Positions 49,053 to 56,729 of a DNA stretch of 64,000 nucleotides are shown in pieces. The stretch covers positions 248,001 through 312,000 of the forward strand of contig NZ_PVZC01000006.1 in assembly GCF_003002095.1 (NCBI RefSeq), given 5' to 3'. The position numbers and the translations under genes are program-made. The notes beneath the pieces are model-generated. The model had not been told where the DNA came from. It saw only the letters and a program-made list of their open reading frames with translations, and searched no databases. The stretch comes from Allonocardiopsis opalescens. GTDB lineage: Bacteria > Actinomycetota > Actinomycetes > Streptosporangiales > Streptosporangiaceae. Position 1 is the stretch's first letter; each line of letters opens with the position of its first letter.

Positions 49053-49060
49053 CATGGGCC

Positions 49061-49921
49061 TCAGCCCTTCAGCGCCCCGGCCATCAGCCCGCGCATGAAG
49101 AAGCGGCCGAGGAACACGTACACCAGCAGCGTCGGCAGCGACGCGAGCAGCGCGGCCGCCATCTGCTGGTTGTAGGGCATCACCATCGACCCGGTCAGGT
49201 TGTTCAGCGCCACGGTCACCGGCCAGTCGCTCGGTCCGGTCAGGAAGACGGCGAACAGGAAGTCGTTCCAGGCCGAGGTGAACTGCCAGATCAGGGTGAC
49301 GGCGAAGGCCGGCGCCGAGTTCGGCAGGATGATCGACCAGTACGTCCGCAGCATGCCGGCCCCGTCGACGCGGGACGCCTCGATCAGCTGGTCCGGCAGG
49401 GTGGCGTAGTAGTTGCGGAAGATCAGCGTGCAGATCGGGATGCCGAACACGACGTGCGCGATCACCAGCGGGGTGATGGTGCCCATCAGGTCCGCCGCCT
49501 GCATCATCTGCACCAGCGGGATCATCACCGCCTGGTACGGGATGAACATCCCGAACAGGAAGAGGGTGAAGACCACGTCGGAGTGCGGGAAGCGCCACTT
49601 GGCCATCACGTAGCCGTTGAGCGAGCCCAGCACGGAGGAGATGATCGAGGCGGGGATCACCATCCGCAGGCTGTTGGCCAGGCTCGGCGCCAGTTCCTGC
49701 CAGGCGAAGACCCAGCCCTCCACGGTCCACACCGTGGGCAGCTGCCAGGCCCGCGCCGCCGTCGCCTCGGCCAGCGGCTTGAAGCTGGTCACCAGCAGCA
49801 CGTACATCGGGATCAGCACGATCAGCGCGAAGACCAGCAGCACGCCGAACTTCAGCCACCGCCCGGCCGCCCCGGCCCGCGCCCTCGGCCGCACCGCCGT
49901 GCGGGCCACCGCCGCCGTCAT
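49061..49921 (-). CDS. CUT1 sugar ABC transporter permease (MalG type)
   Basis: 286-residue permease, six membrane helices; EAA loop IEASRVDGAGMLRTYWSIILP. ATG overlaps the stop of the upstream permease gene (ATGA). Third gene of the binding protein-permease-permease operon; like the ceb system it lacks an ATPase gene. Substrate unknown; the neighbouring xylanase and LacI regulator suggest an oligosaccharide. Confidence 0.87.
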   Translation of the reverse strand: MTAAVARTAVRPRARAGAAGRWLKFGVLLVFALIVLIPMYVLLVTSFKPLAEATAARAWQLPTVWTVEGWVFAWQELAPSLANSLRMVIPASIISSVLGSLNGYVMAKWRFPHSDVVFTLFLFGMFIPYQAVMIPLVQMMQAADLMGTITPLVIAHVVFGIPICTLIFRNYYATLPDQLIEASRVDGAGMLRTYWSIILPNSAPAFAVTLIWQFTSAWNDFLFAVFLTGPSDWPVTVALNNLTGSMVMPYNQQMAAALLASLPTLLVYVFLGRFFMRGLMAGALKG

Positions 49922-50808
49922 GACGCCTTCCTCTCCGACCGCAGCGTCCACACCAGGTACGGCACGATGACGACGGCGACGGCGAGCAGCAGGTAGCTCG
50001 CGGCCGTCGCGCCCATCGCCGGGTCGCGCACCTCGTAGACCTGGTCCCACATGTAGATGGCGGGCACGTCGGCCGCCAGCTGGCGGCCGGCCACCGCCAC
50101 GATCAGGTCGAACACCTTCAGCGACATGTGGCCGATGATGATCACCGCGACCAGGGTGACCGGCCGCAGCTGCGGCAGCACGACGTGCCAGTAGACCTGC
50201 CGCTCCGAGCAGCCGTCCACCCGCGCCGCCTCGCGCAGGTCCTCGGAGACGCCCCGGAAGCCGGCCAGGAAGAGCGCCATCACGTAGCCCGACAGCTGCC
50301 AGATGGCGGGCAGCGCCATCGCGGCCATGCCCCACCGATCGGTCAGCCACCACTCGTTGGCCAGGAAGCCGAGGCCGATGTCCTGGAAGAGCGCGTTCAG
50401 CCCGACGGCGCGGTCGGGCGGCGCCGGGTTCATCAGCCACCGCCACACGATCCCGGTCGCGATGAAGGAGACCGCCATCGGGAACAGGAACACGGTCCGG
50501 AAGCCGGCCTCCCCGCGCACGCCCTTGTCCAGCAGCAGCGCGAGCAGCCAGCCGAGCAGCAGGGCCGTCAGCACGAACACGACGGTGAAGACGAGCGCGT
50601 TCCACACGGCGCCCGGCCAGCGCGCCTCGCTCCAGATGGCGATGAAGTTGTCCAGGCCGACGAACTCCCCGTCGGCGATGTTGGTGTGCTTGTCGGACGT
50701 GGCCAGCTGGAAGTTCCAGCCGATCAGCCCGTAGACGAAGACGCCGATCAGGATGATCGACGGTGAGACCAGCAGCAGGCCCGGCAGCCAGTCGCGTTTC
50801 GCGCGCAT
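49918..50808 (-). CDS. CUT1 sugar ABC transporter permease (MalF type)
   Basis: 296-residue permease beginning MRAKRDWLPGLLLVSPSIIL; six helices and EAA loop REAARVDGCSERQVYWHVVLP. AAAGGGGG upstream of the ATG fixes the start and excludes a longer reading through the intercistronic hairpin. Follows the binding-protein gene after 133 bp. Confidence 0.87.
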   Translation of the reverse strand: MRAKRDWLPGLLLVSPSIILIGVFVYGLIGWNFQLATSDKHTNIADGEFVGLDNFIAIWSEARWPGAVWNALVFTVVFVLTALLLGWLLALLLDKGVRGEAGFRTVFLFPMAVSFIATGIVWRWLMNPAPPDRAVGLNALFQDIGLGFLANEWWLTDRWGMAAMALPAIWQLSGYVMALFLAGFRGVSEDLREAARVDGCSERQVYWHVVLPQLRPVTLVAVIIIGHMSLKVFDLIVAVAGRQLAADVPAIYMWDQVYEVRDPAMGATAASYLLLAVAVVIVPYLVWTLRSERKAS

Positions 50809-50853
50809 GCGCCGCCGCCCCCTTTCTGTACCGCGTTGCTTGCCGCGCCCGCG

Positions 50854-50919
50854 CATGCCGAGGACCCCGCGCGGGCGGCCGAGCCCAGGGCTGGGCCGAC
50901 CGCGAGGGTCCTCGGCGTG
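50854..50919 (-). terminator. Intercistronic hairpin after the binding-protein gene
   Basis: 14-bp stem (CATGCCGAGGACCC paired with GGGTCCTCGGCGTG, one G-T wobble) enclosing smaller self-complementary segments, between binding-protein and permease genes. Same position as the hairpin in the ceb operon. Confidence 0.6.
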
Positions 50920-50941
50920 CAGGCGGGATGGACGGGGTGCC

Positions 50942-52198
50942 TCAGCCGGCCTCGCCGGCCGCGGTGACCAGGGCCTCCTGGAGCGCGGCCACGTCCCCGT
51001 CGCGGATGTAGACGCCCACGGCGTCGTTGATGCCGGACTTCTGCCGGTTGTTGGCGGCGGCACCGTGCTGGTAGGAGGGGGCCATCGTGCTCTCCTGCCA
51101 GTCGGTGAGGGCGTCGGCCAGGTAGCCCTCGTACAGCGAGGCGTCGGCGTCGGTCCGCGCCGGGATCGAGCCCTTGAGCGGGTTGAAGATGTCCTGGCCC
51201 TCCTGGCTGGAGACCAGTTCCAGCCAGGCCTGGGCGCCCTCGGGGTTGGGGGCGTTGACGGGCAGGGTGAAGCTGTCGCTCAGCCACAGGTAGGTGCCGT
51301 CGGTGCCGGGGGTCGGCACGTAGCCGTAGTCCTCGCCCTCGACCGCGCCGACCTCCTGGAAGAGGCTCAGCGCCCAGTCGCCCATGATGTTGAAGGCGGC
51401 GTCGCCGTCCACGACGGCCTGCGACGCCTCCTGCCAGTCGGCGGCGCCGGCGTCGGTGTTGGTGTAGGCGTAGATCCGGTCGAAGGTCTCCAGCGCCTCC
51501 GTCACCTCGGGGGTGCTCCAGTCGGCGCCCGGCTGCCACAGCGCGTTGTAGCCCTCGGTCCCCAGCGAGGCCAGCAGGATGCTCTCCAGCAGGTGGTCGG
51601 CGGTCCACTGCGCGCCCAGCGAGAGCGGGATCGCGTCGGTCTCCTCCTCCACGGTGGCGAGCGCGTCCTCGAACTCCGCCAGCGTGGTGGGCGGCTCGAC
51701 CCCCGCCTCCTCCAGCACGCCGGGGTTGTACCAGAGCACGTTGGAGCGGTGGATGTTCACCGGGACGGAGTAGATCTCGCCGTCCAGGGTGATCTGCTCC
51801 AGCAGTTCGGGCGGGAAGACCTCGTTGAGGCCCTGCTCGGCGTAGAACTCGGTGAGCGGTTCCAAGTAGCCCGCCTCGATGTAGTCCATCAGCTCGGCGC
51901 CGGCGTGCCCCTGGAAGGAGTCCGGCGGCTCGTTGGCCTGCAGGCGCGACTCCAGCACGCCCTGGGCGTTGGTGCCCGAGCCGCCGGCCACGGCGGCGTT
52001 GTTGAAGGCGATGCCGGCGTTGTCGGCCTCGAAGCGCTCGATCAGCGCGTCGAGCCCGGCCGCCTCACCGCCCCCGGTCCACCAGGAGAAGACCTCCACC
52101 GAGCCTTCGGCGTCCTCACCGCCCGACCCTCCGCAGGCGGTCGCGGTCAGCACCCCGGCCAGCGAGATCGCGAGCGCCGCGGTCCATCCTCGTCGCAT
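50942..52198 (-). CDS. Sugar-binding lipoprotein of CUT1 ABC importer
   Basis: 418-residue extracellular solute-binding lipoprotein; signal peptide with lipobox ATAC (Cys22), then the type I fold starting VEVFSWWTGGGEAAGLDALI. Conserved blocks YSVPVNIHRSNVLWYN, FNIMGDWALSLF and PEGAQAWLELVSSQEGQ are typical of the glucose/oligosaccharide-binding branch. AAAGGAGC upstream of the ATG. Promoter with a perfect palindromic operator lies 70-120 bp upstream. Ligand unknown. Confidence 0.87.
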   Translation of the reverse strand: MRRGWTAALAISLAGVLTATACGGSGGEDAEGSVEVFSWWTGGGEAAGLDALIERFEADNAGIAFNNAAVAGGSGTNAQGVLESRLQANEPPDSFQGHAGAELMDYIEAGYLEPLTEFYAEQGLNEVFPPELLEQITLDGEIYSVPVNIHRSNVLWYNPGVLEEAGVEPPTTLAEFEDALATVEEETDAIPLSLGAQWTADHLLESILLASLGTEGYNALWQPGADWSTPEVTEALETFDRIYAYTNTDAGAADWQEASQAVVDGDAAFNIMGDWALSLFQEVGAVEGEDYGYVPTPGTDGTYLWLSDSFTLPVNAPNPEGAQAWLELVSSQEGQDIFNPLKGSIPARTDADASLYEGYLADALTDWQESTMAPSYQHGAAANNRQKSGINDAVGVYIRDGDVAALQEALVTAAGEAG

Positions 52199-52267
52199 CC
52201 TTGCTGCTCCTTTTCAACGGGACCTCGTGTCCTGCGCTCCGCGCCACCCCGCGGCGCACGGGAACCC

Positions 52268-52283
52268 CTGACAACGTTGTCAG
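52268..52283. promoter_or_regulatory. LacI-type operator of the second sugar importer
   Basis: Perfect 16-bp palindrome CTGACAACGTTGTCAG with central CpG, beginning 7 bp downstream of the putative -10, so a bound repressor would block initiation. Seen once in the window. The LacI protein at 45326-46423 is the likely partner (inference). Confidence 0.75.
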
Positions 52284-52290
52284 CTCCAGC

Positions 52291-52320
52291 CATACAGGCA
52301 GGTGGCCGGGCCCCAGTCAA
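52291..52320 (-). promoter_or_regulatory. Promoter of the second sugar importer
   Basis: Minus-strand TTGACT (52320-52315) and TGTATG (52296-52291), spacer 18 bp; the layout with the operator directly behind matches the ceb promoter. Confidence 0.5.
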
Positions 52321-52471
52321 GGTGTGCACACATAACGTCTCCGCATACCGGCTAGTGGGGGCGCGCGGCCGCAGCGGCGGCCGCCGAGCCGAATCCCGGG
52401 ATATATCCGTTTCGTCCTGTATGCCGGAGTGTGATCACCTCCTCACCTCACGGTCGGACGAATTTCATAAT

Positions 52472-52499
52472 TTGAGCCGTTTAACGTCAAAAATAGAAG
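52472..52499 (+). promoter_or_regulatory. Putative promoter of the glycerophosphodiesterase gene
   Basis: TTGAGC (52472-52477) and TAGAAG (52494-52499), spacer 16 bp, in an AT-rich stretch. A near-palindrome TTTAACGTCAAA lies in the spacer. Confidence 0.4.
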
Positions 52500-52595
52500 C
52501 CGAAATGCCATCCGGTCGCAAAATCGTACCTTCCGGTTGGCGTGCATTCAGTTCGGCGAGCGGAGAAATACACTTTCGCAGCTTATTTTGCGATC

Positions 52596-53522
52596 ATGAC
52601 CACTTCTCGTGCGATCGCCTTCGCCTCGCTGTTCGCGCTCACCGCCGCGCTGGTCCCGGCCGTCGCGACGGCCGAGACCGCCGGCACCGCACCGGCCGCG
52701 CCGGCGCCCGTGGCCGTCCGGACCGAGCCGGCGCCGGCGCCGGTCGCCGAGGCCGCCGAGCCGGCCGCGGCCCTGGCGCCCGCCCAGGTGGTGGCGCACC
52801 GCGGCTACTCGGGCCTGGCTCCCGAGAACACGCTCGTCGCGATCGAGGCGGCCCGGCACAGCGGCGCCGACTACATCGAGATCGACATCGACTTCACCGC
52901 CGACGGCGTGCCGGTGGTCATCCACGACGACACCGTCGACCGCACCACCGACGGCACCGGCGCCATCCGCGAGATGGACTACTCCGAGGTGCGCGGGCTC
53001 GACGCGGGCTCGTGGTTCGCGCCGGCCTACGCCGACGAGCCGATGCCCTCCCTGGAGCAGGCGCTGGACTCCTTCGCCGACCAGGGCGGCCGGCTGCTGC
53101 TGGAGTACAAGGGCGGCTGGTCGGCGAACGCGGTCGCCGAGACCGCCGACATGATCCGCGACCGGGGCCTGGCCGACAGCGTCATGGTGCAGAGCTTCGA
53201 CGTGGAGACCGTGCGCAACCTGCGCGCCGAGGCGCCCGAACTGCCGGCCGGGCTGCTGCGCAGCAGGCTGGACGGCGACCCGGTGGCGATCGCCGAGGAG
53301 CTGGGCGTGGACGCCTACAACCCCAACGCCGAGCGGCTGCTGGAGCGGCCCGAGGTGGTCGACGAGCTCCAGGCGGCCGGGATCGAGGTCATGGCCTACA
53401 CCGTCAACGAGGCGGCGGGCTGGCAGCGGCTGACCGAGCTGGGCGTCGACGCGATCATCACCGACCACCCGGCCCAGCTGGCGGGCTGGAACCGGCAGTT
53501 CGCCGCGAGCGGCGCCGCCTGA
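52596..53522 (+). CDS. glpQ: Secreted glycerophosphodiester phosphodiesterase
   Basis: 308-residue exported GDPD enzyme, hydrolysing glycerophosphodiesters (from phospholipids or teichoic acids) to glycerol-3-phosphate. Signal peptide about 1-26 (IAFASLFALTAALVPAVATA), Ala/Pro linker to about 65, then the TIM-barrel core: VVAHRGYSGLAPENT, YIEIDIDF with the metal-binding Glu-x-Asp, VVIHDDTVDRTTDG with the catalytic His, LLLEYKG and AIITDHPAQL. ATG at 52596 gives a clean signal peptide; an upstream GTG at 52542 is possible. No strong ribosome site. Confidence 0.9.
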   Translation: MTTSRAIAFASLFALTAALVPAVATAETAGTAPAAPAPVAVRTEPAPAPVAEAAEPAAALAPAQVVAHRGYSGLAPENTLVAIEAARHSGADYIEIDIDFTADGVPVVIHDDTVDRTTDGTGAIREMDYSEVRGLDAGSWFAPAYADEPMPSLEQALDSFADQGGRLLLEYKGGWSANAVAETADMIRDRGLADSVMVQSFDVETVRNLRAEAPELPAGLLRSRLDGDPVAIAEELGVDAYNPNAERLLERPEVVDELQAAGIEVMAYTVNEAAGWQRLTELGVDAIITDHPAQLAGWNRQFAASGAA

Positions 53523-53539
53523 CGCCCTTCCGCCGAGTG

Positions 53540-53575
53540 AGCGGGCCCGGACCGGTCGACCGGTCCGGGCCCGCT
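53540..53575. terminator. Strong bidirectional terminator
   Basis: 36-bp perfect palindrome (16-bp arms starting AGCGGGCCCGGACC, TCGA centre) between the convergent phosphodiesterase and DUF1707 genes. Confidence 0.8.
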
Positions 53576-53606
53576 GCGATGCGGCGCCGGCGCGGGGCGC
53601 GCCCGG

Positions 53607-54260
53607 CTACTCCTCGATGCCGGGCCGCCCGGACCGGTCGAGTTCGCCGGGCCGCTGCTGCCTTGGCTTGCGGGTGACCGACACGCCCCCCATCAGCGCG
53701 AAGCCCTTGACGACGATGGTGGGGCCGGTACCGGTGCCGGAGCCGGCCGCGCTGCCGAAGCCGCCCATGACGCCGATGCCGCGCATGTCGACCTCGACGT
53801 CCTCGGGGACGATGATGTGGATACCGGCCTGGAAGGCGTAGGCGCTGATGGCGACCGTCTCGGCGGCGAAGTCGGCCTCGCGCAGGTCGATCTCGACACC
53901 GCCCCAGAAGGCGCCGGAGGTGAAGCGCTCGCCGATGGTCCACCGTCCCTTGCGGGCGGCGCCGCTCATGATGGCGAAGGCGGAGCTGGAGGTGGCCCGG
54001 CCGCCGATGCGGCGGGCGGGCGCGGGGTGCGCGGCCGGCCGCGCCGCGGCGGCGCGGCTTTGGGCCGGGAGGTCGCGGGTGATCGGTTCGAGTTCGGCGT
54101 AGGTCCTGGCCCGGTAGAGCGCGTCGATGCGCTCGTCCAGTTCGGCGAGGTCCAGCCGCCCCTCGGCGGCGGCCTCGCGCAGCACCTCGGCCACCTTGTC
54201 CCGGTCGGCGTCCGACGCGCGCATCTGCCGACGGTCGGCCGGCTCGGGAGGCTCGCTCAT
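53607..54260 (-). CDS. DUF1707 protein with LiaF-like C-terminal domain
   Basis: 217 residues. N-terminal DUF1707 domain (RASDADRDKVAEVLREAAAE; RLDLAELDERIDALYRARTY; about 12-65), an Ala/Arg/Pro linker, and a beta-rich C-terminal region (about 95-200: WTIGERFTSGAFWGGVEIDL; EDVEVDMRGIGVMGGFGS) like the cell-wall-active antibiotic response/LiaF C-domain. No membrane helix seen. Start set at MSEPPEPADRRQMRASDAD, with AGGA upstream. Such proteins may sense or modulate envelope stress; role unproven. Confidence 0.83.
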   Translation of the reverse strand: MSEPPEPADRRQMRASDADRDKVAEVLREAAAEGRLDLAELDERIDALYRARTYAELEPITRDLPAQSRAAAARPAAHPAPARRIGGRATSSSAFAIMSGAARKGRWTIGERFTSGAFWGGVEIDLREADFAAETVAISAYAFQAGIHIIVPEDVEVDMRGIGVMGGFGSAAGSGTGTGPTIVVKGFALMGGVSVTRKPRQQRPGELDRSGRPGIEE

Positions 54261-54444
54261 GGCTCGGAATCCTAGTCCCGGTCCGGCCGGTCCGGCGCCA
54301 CCGGCTCCCCGGAAATGGCCGCCCTTTTGCCGACATCGATTGCCTGACATGTCTATGTCGCTGATTGTGACCAAAAGCGGTCAGAAAGCCGACCATCACC
54401 GCCCAGCGCGATGAAAGAGCCGTGAACGGGTGCAAAATCCGGAT

Positions 54445-55161
54445 ATGAACAACCCCTCCCGTCCGACACGGCGCCGGGCTCTCGGCACCGCGCTGTTCGC
54501 CGGCTCATCCGCCTTGCTCGTCACCTCACTCGCCTCCACCTCCGCCCACGCGTCCGGCGGCGACGACACCGAGAACCTGACGCCCGACCAGGCGCTGGCG
54601 CTGCTGCACGAGGGCAACCGCCGCTACCGCCGCGACCGCTCCCGCCAGCCCCATCTCAGCCAGGCCAGGCGCGAGGAGACCGCCGGCGCCCAGCACCCGT
54701 TCGCACTGGTGCTCGGCTGCCTGGACTCCCGCGTGCCGGTCGAGCACGTCTTCGACCGGGGCATCGGCGACCTCGCCGTGGTCCGCACCGGCGGGCAGGT
54801 GCTCGACGCCTCCGTGACGGCCAGCGTCACCTACGGCGGCGCCCACCTGCACGTGCCGCTGATCATGGTGCTGGGCCACAGCTCCTGCGGCGCGGTGACG
54901 GCCGCGGTGCAGTACGTGGAGTCGGGCGAGACGCCGCCCGCCGACATCGAGCCCTTCGTCACCGGCATCCGCCCGGCCGTCGAGGAGGCCATGACGCTGC
55001 CCGGCGACGACCTGGTGGCCAAGACGATCGACGTCAACGCCCGCCAGATCGCCGAGCGGCTGCGCGGCAACGAGTTCCTGGCGCCCTACATCGCCGAGGG
55101 CGCGCTTCGGGTGGTGAGCGCCCGCTACGACCTTGCCAGCGGCAGGGTCCACGACCTGTAG
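54445..55161 (+). CDS. Exported beta-class carbonic anhydrase
   Basis: 238-residue zinc enzyme interconverting CO2 and bicarbonate. N-terminal export signal with twin-arginine pattern TRRRALG followed by a hydrophobic stretch ending ASTSAHA (about 8-36), so it probably leaves the cell folded through Tat. Core has Cys92, Asp94 and Arg96 in GCLDSRVPVE and His145 and Cys148 in GHSSCGAV: all beta-CA zinc and dyad residues are present. A GTG at 54430 is an alternative start. Single-gene unit. Confidence 0.88.
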   Translation: MNNPSRPTRRRALGTALFAGSSALLVTSLASTSAHASGGDDTENLTPDQALALLHEGNRRYRRDRSRQPHLSQARREETAGAQHPFALVLGCLDSRVPVEHVFDRGIGDLAVVRTGGQVLDASVTASVTYGGAHLHVPLIMVLGHSSCGAVTAAVQYVESGETPPADIEPFVTGIRPAVEEAMTLPGDDLVAKTIDVNARQIAERLRGNEFLAPYIAEGALRVVSARYDLASGRVHDL

Positions 55162-55180
55162 CGGCTCCCCCGCGACGCGA

Positions 55181-55227
55181 GGCGCCCGGGGTCCGGCCCG
55201 CTCACGCGGGTCCGGGCGCCGGGCGCC
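55181..55227. terminator. Bidirectional terminator
   Basis: 9-bp outer stem GGCGCCCGG / CCGGGCGCC plus inner CCCGC-TCAC-GCGGG, between the convergent carbonic anhydrase and CDF exporter genes. Confidence 0.6.
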
Positions 55228-55233
55228 AGTGCG

Positions 55234-56145
55234 TCAGGGGTGCTGCTCGCTCTCGTGGCGGCTGTGGTCGGCCGGCTCCAGTTGCAGGGTGGAGTGCTCC
55301 ACGTCGAAGTCGGTGGCCAGGCAGTCGCGCAGCCGGTCCAGCATGTGGGTGCAGTGGCCGAGCCGGTCGTCGTCGACCACGACGTGCGCCGAGAGCACCG
55401 GCACGCCCGAGGTGATGGTCCAGGCGTGCAGGTCGTGCACGTCGATCACGCCGGGCTGGGCGAGCAGCCGGGCCCGCACGTCGGTGATGTCCACGCCCTT
55501 GGGCACCGCCTCCAGCAGCACGTCCAGCGCCTCGCGGAGCAGGCCCCAGGCGCGCGGCACGATGAACAGCGCGATCGCCATGGACACGATCGCGTCGGCC
55601 CGGGTCCAGCCGGTGAACCAGATGATCACGGCGGCGGTGATCGCGGCCAGCGAGCCGAGGGCGTCGCTGAGGACTTCGAGGTAGGCGCCGCGCAGATTGA
55701 GGCTGTCGCGCTGGCCCCGGTACAGCAGCAGCAGGCCGGCGGCGTTGGCGAGCAGGCCGATGACGGCGATGGCCAGCATCAGGCCGCTGGAGACCTCGTG
55801 CGGCTCGGCGAGCCGCAGCACGCCCTGGTAGAGGATGTAGGCGGCCAGCGCGAACAGGACGAGCGCGTTCAGGGCGGCGGCCAGGATCTCGGCGCGCTGG
55901 TAGCCGTAGGTGCGCTTGGCGGTGGCCGGGCGGCCGGCGATCCACACGGCGACCAGCGCCAGCAGCAGGCCGCCCGCGTCGGCGCCCATGTGGGCGCCGT
56001 CGGCGAGCAGCGCGAGGCTGCCGGAGAGCACCGCGCCGACGATCTCGACCGCCATCACGGAGACGGTCAGCACCAGCACCGTGACGAGCCGCCCGCGGTG
56101 CGCGGACGCCGCCGTCGCGTGGCCGTGTCCGTGGCCGGCTCCCAT
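55234..56145 (-). CDS. Cation diffusion facilitator (CzcD-like metal exporter)
   Basis: 303-residue inner-membrane metal/proton antiporter, six membrane helices and a C-terminal cytoplasmic ferredoxin-like domain (about 210-303). N-terminus carries HGHGH. Helix 2 has the metal site ADGAHMGAD (HxxxD); helix 5 reads EVLSDALGS, with Glu where zinc-type CDFs usually have His, which could broaden or shift metal preference. ATG at 56145 is decided by GGGGGAGG 6 bases upstream; a GTG nine codons earlier is less likely. Divergent from a CmtR-like sensor, so probably exports Zn, Cd or related metals under its control. Confidence 0.88.
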   Translation of the reverse strand: MGAGHGHGHATAASAHRGRLVTVLVLTVSVMAVEIVGAVLSGSLALLADGAHMGADAGGLLLALVAVWIAGRPATAKRTYGYQRAEILAAALNALVLFALAAYILYQGVLRLAEPHEVSSGLMLAIAVIGLLANAAGLLLLYRGQRDSLNLRGAYLEVLSDALGSLAAITAAVIIWFTGWTRADAIVSMAIALFIVPRAWGLLREALDVLLEAVPKGVDITDVRARLLAQPGVIDVHDLHAWTITSGVPVLSAHVVVDDDRLGHCTHMLDRLRDCLATDFDVEHSTLQLEPADHSRHESEQHP

Positions 56146-56235
56146 CGCCGCCTCCCCCGTGTCGCGCAGCACGAGCAGCCCTAGGGGTCACGCTGCCCAG
56201 ACGGACGGCCGAACGACTGTTCAGCCGTCACTGTT

Positions 56236-56257
56236 TATACAGCAACGGCTGTCTATA
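56236..56257. promoter_or_regulatory. Putative metal-sensor operator
   Basis: Imperfect dyad TATACAGC-AACG-GCTGTCTATA (two extra bases in the right arm) in the AT-rich gap between CDF exporter and ArsR/CmtR gene. Position fits control of both. Confidence 0.45.
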
Positions 56258-56269
56258 CACCAAACCTTG

Positions 56270-56275
56270 TACAAT
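56270..56275 (+). promoter_or_regulatory. -10 of the CmtR-like gene, leaderless transcript likely
   Basis: TACAAT lies 7 bases before the ATG at 56283, which has no Shine-Dalgarno; transcription would start at or next to the start codon. Confidence 0.4.
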
Positions 56276-56282
56276 GATTCTC

Positions 56283-56729
56283 ATGCTCACCGCCGACGCC
56301 CGACTCGCCTCGATCCGCCGCCTCGGCCGCGCCCTGGCCGACCCCACCCGCTGCCGGCTGCTGCTCGCGCTCGCCGAGGGACCCGCCTACCCCGCGCAGC
56401 TGGCCCGGTCCCTCGATCTGACCAGGCAGAACGTCTCCAACCACCTGTCGTGCCTGCGGGGCTGCGGCCTGGTGCGGGCCCGCCCGGAGGGGCGCCAGAC
56501 CCGGTATGAGCTGATCGACCCCGCGCTCGCGCACGCCCTGGACGACGTGCTGCGCATCGTGTCGGTGGTGGAGGAGCACAGCAGCCCCGACGACGCCGAG
56601 GTGCGCGCCGACGGCGGGCGGCCGGCCGCCATCGGGCCCGACCTGGACCGCGCCCGGATGCACCCGGCGCACACCGCCGCCGCGGACGCGGCGGCCGGGC
56701 TCAGCGGAGCGGCAGGATCCGCACCATGA
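56283..56729 (+). CDS. cmtR: ArsR/SmtB-family metal sensor, CmtR-like
   Basis: 148-residue winged-helix repressor closest in pattern to CmtR, the Cd/Pb sensor of mycobacteria: LGRALADPTRCRLLLAL, then NVSNHLSCLRGCGLV, which keeps the Cys-x3-Cys pair of the CmtR recognition helix. The third CmtR ligand, a Cys in the C-terminal tail, is missing, as is Cys4; instead the tail has RMHPAH. So metal selectivity may differ. ATG at 56283 (MLTADAR) matches the CmtR N-terminus; an ATG at 56274 would add MIL. The last 29 bp overlap the convergent thioesterase gene. Confidence 0.82.
   Translation: MLTADARLASIRRLGRALADPTRCRLLLALAEGPAYPAQLARSLDLTRQNVSNHLSCLRGCGLVRARPEGRQTRYELIDPALAHALDDVLRIVSVVEEHSSPDDAEVRADGGRPAAIGPDLDRARMHPAHTAAADAAAGLSGAAGSAP

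Larger units (their letters stand above)
52199..52595. other. Divergent region between sugar importer and glycerophosphodiesterase
   Basis: 397 bp without a gene. Contains the importer promoter and operator (52268-52320) and an AT-richer stretch 52455-52600 with the phosphodiesterase promoter. No clear PHO box was found. Confidence 0.5.

Noticed and set aside
52500-52595. PHO box (PhoP direct repeats) before the glycerophosphodiesterase gene
   Set aside because: GTTGGCG and GTTCGGC elements occur but are not spaced as 11-bp direct repeats and deviate from GTTCACC.
56236-56257. Standard 12-2-12 SmtB/ArsR operator
   Set aside because: The dyad is asymmetric by two bases; it was kept only as a possible metal-sensor site with low confidence.
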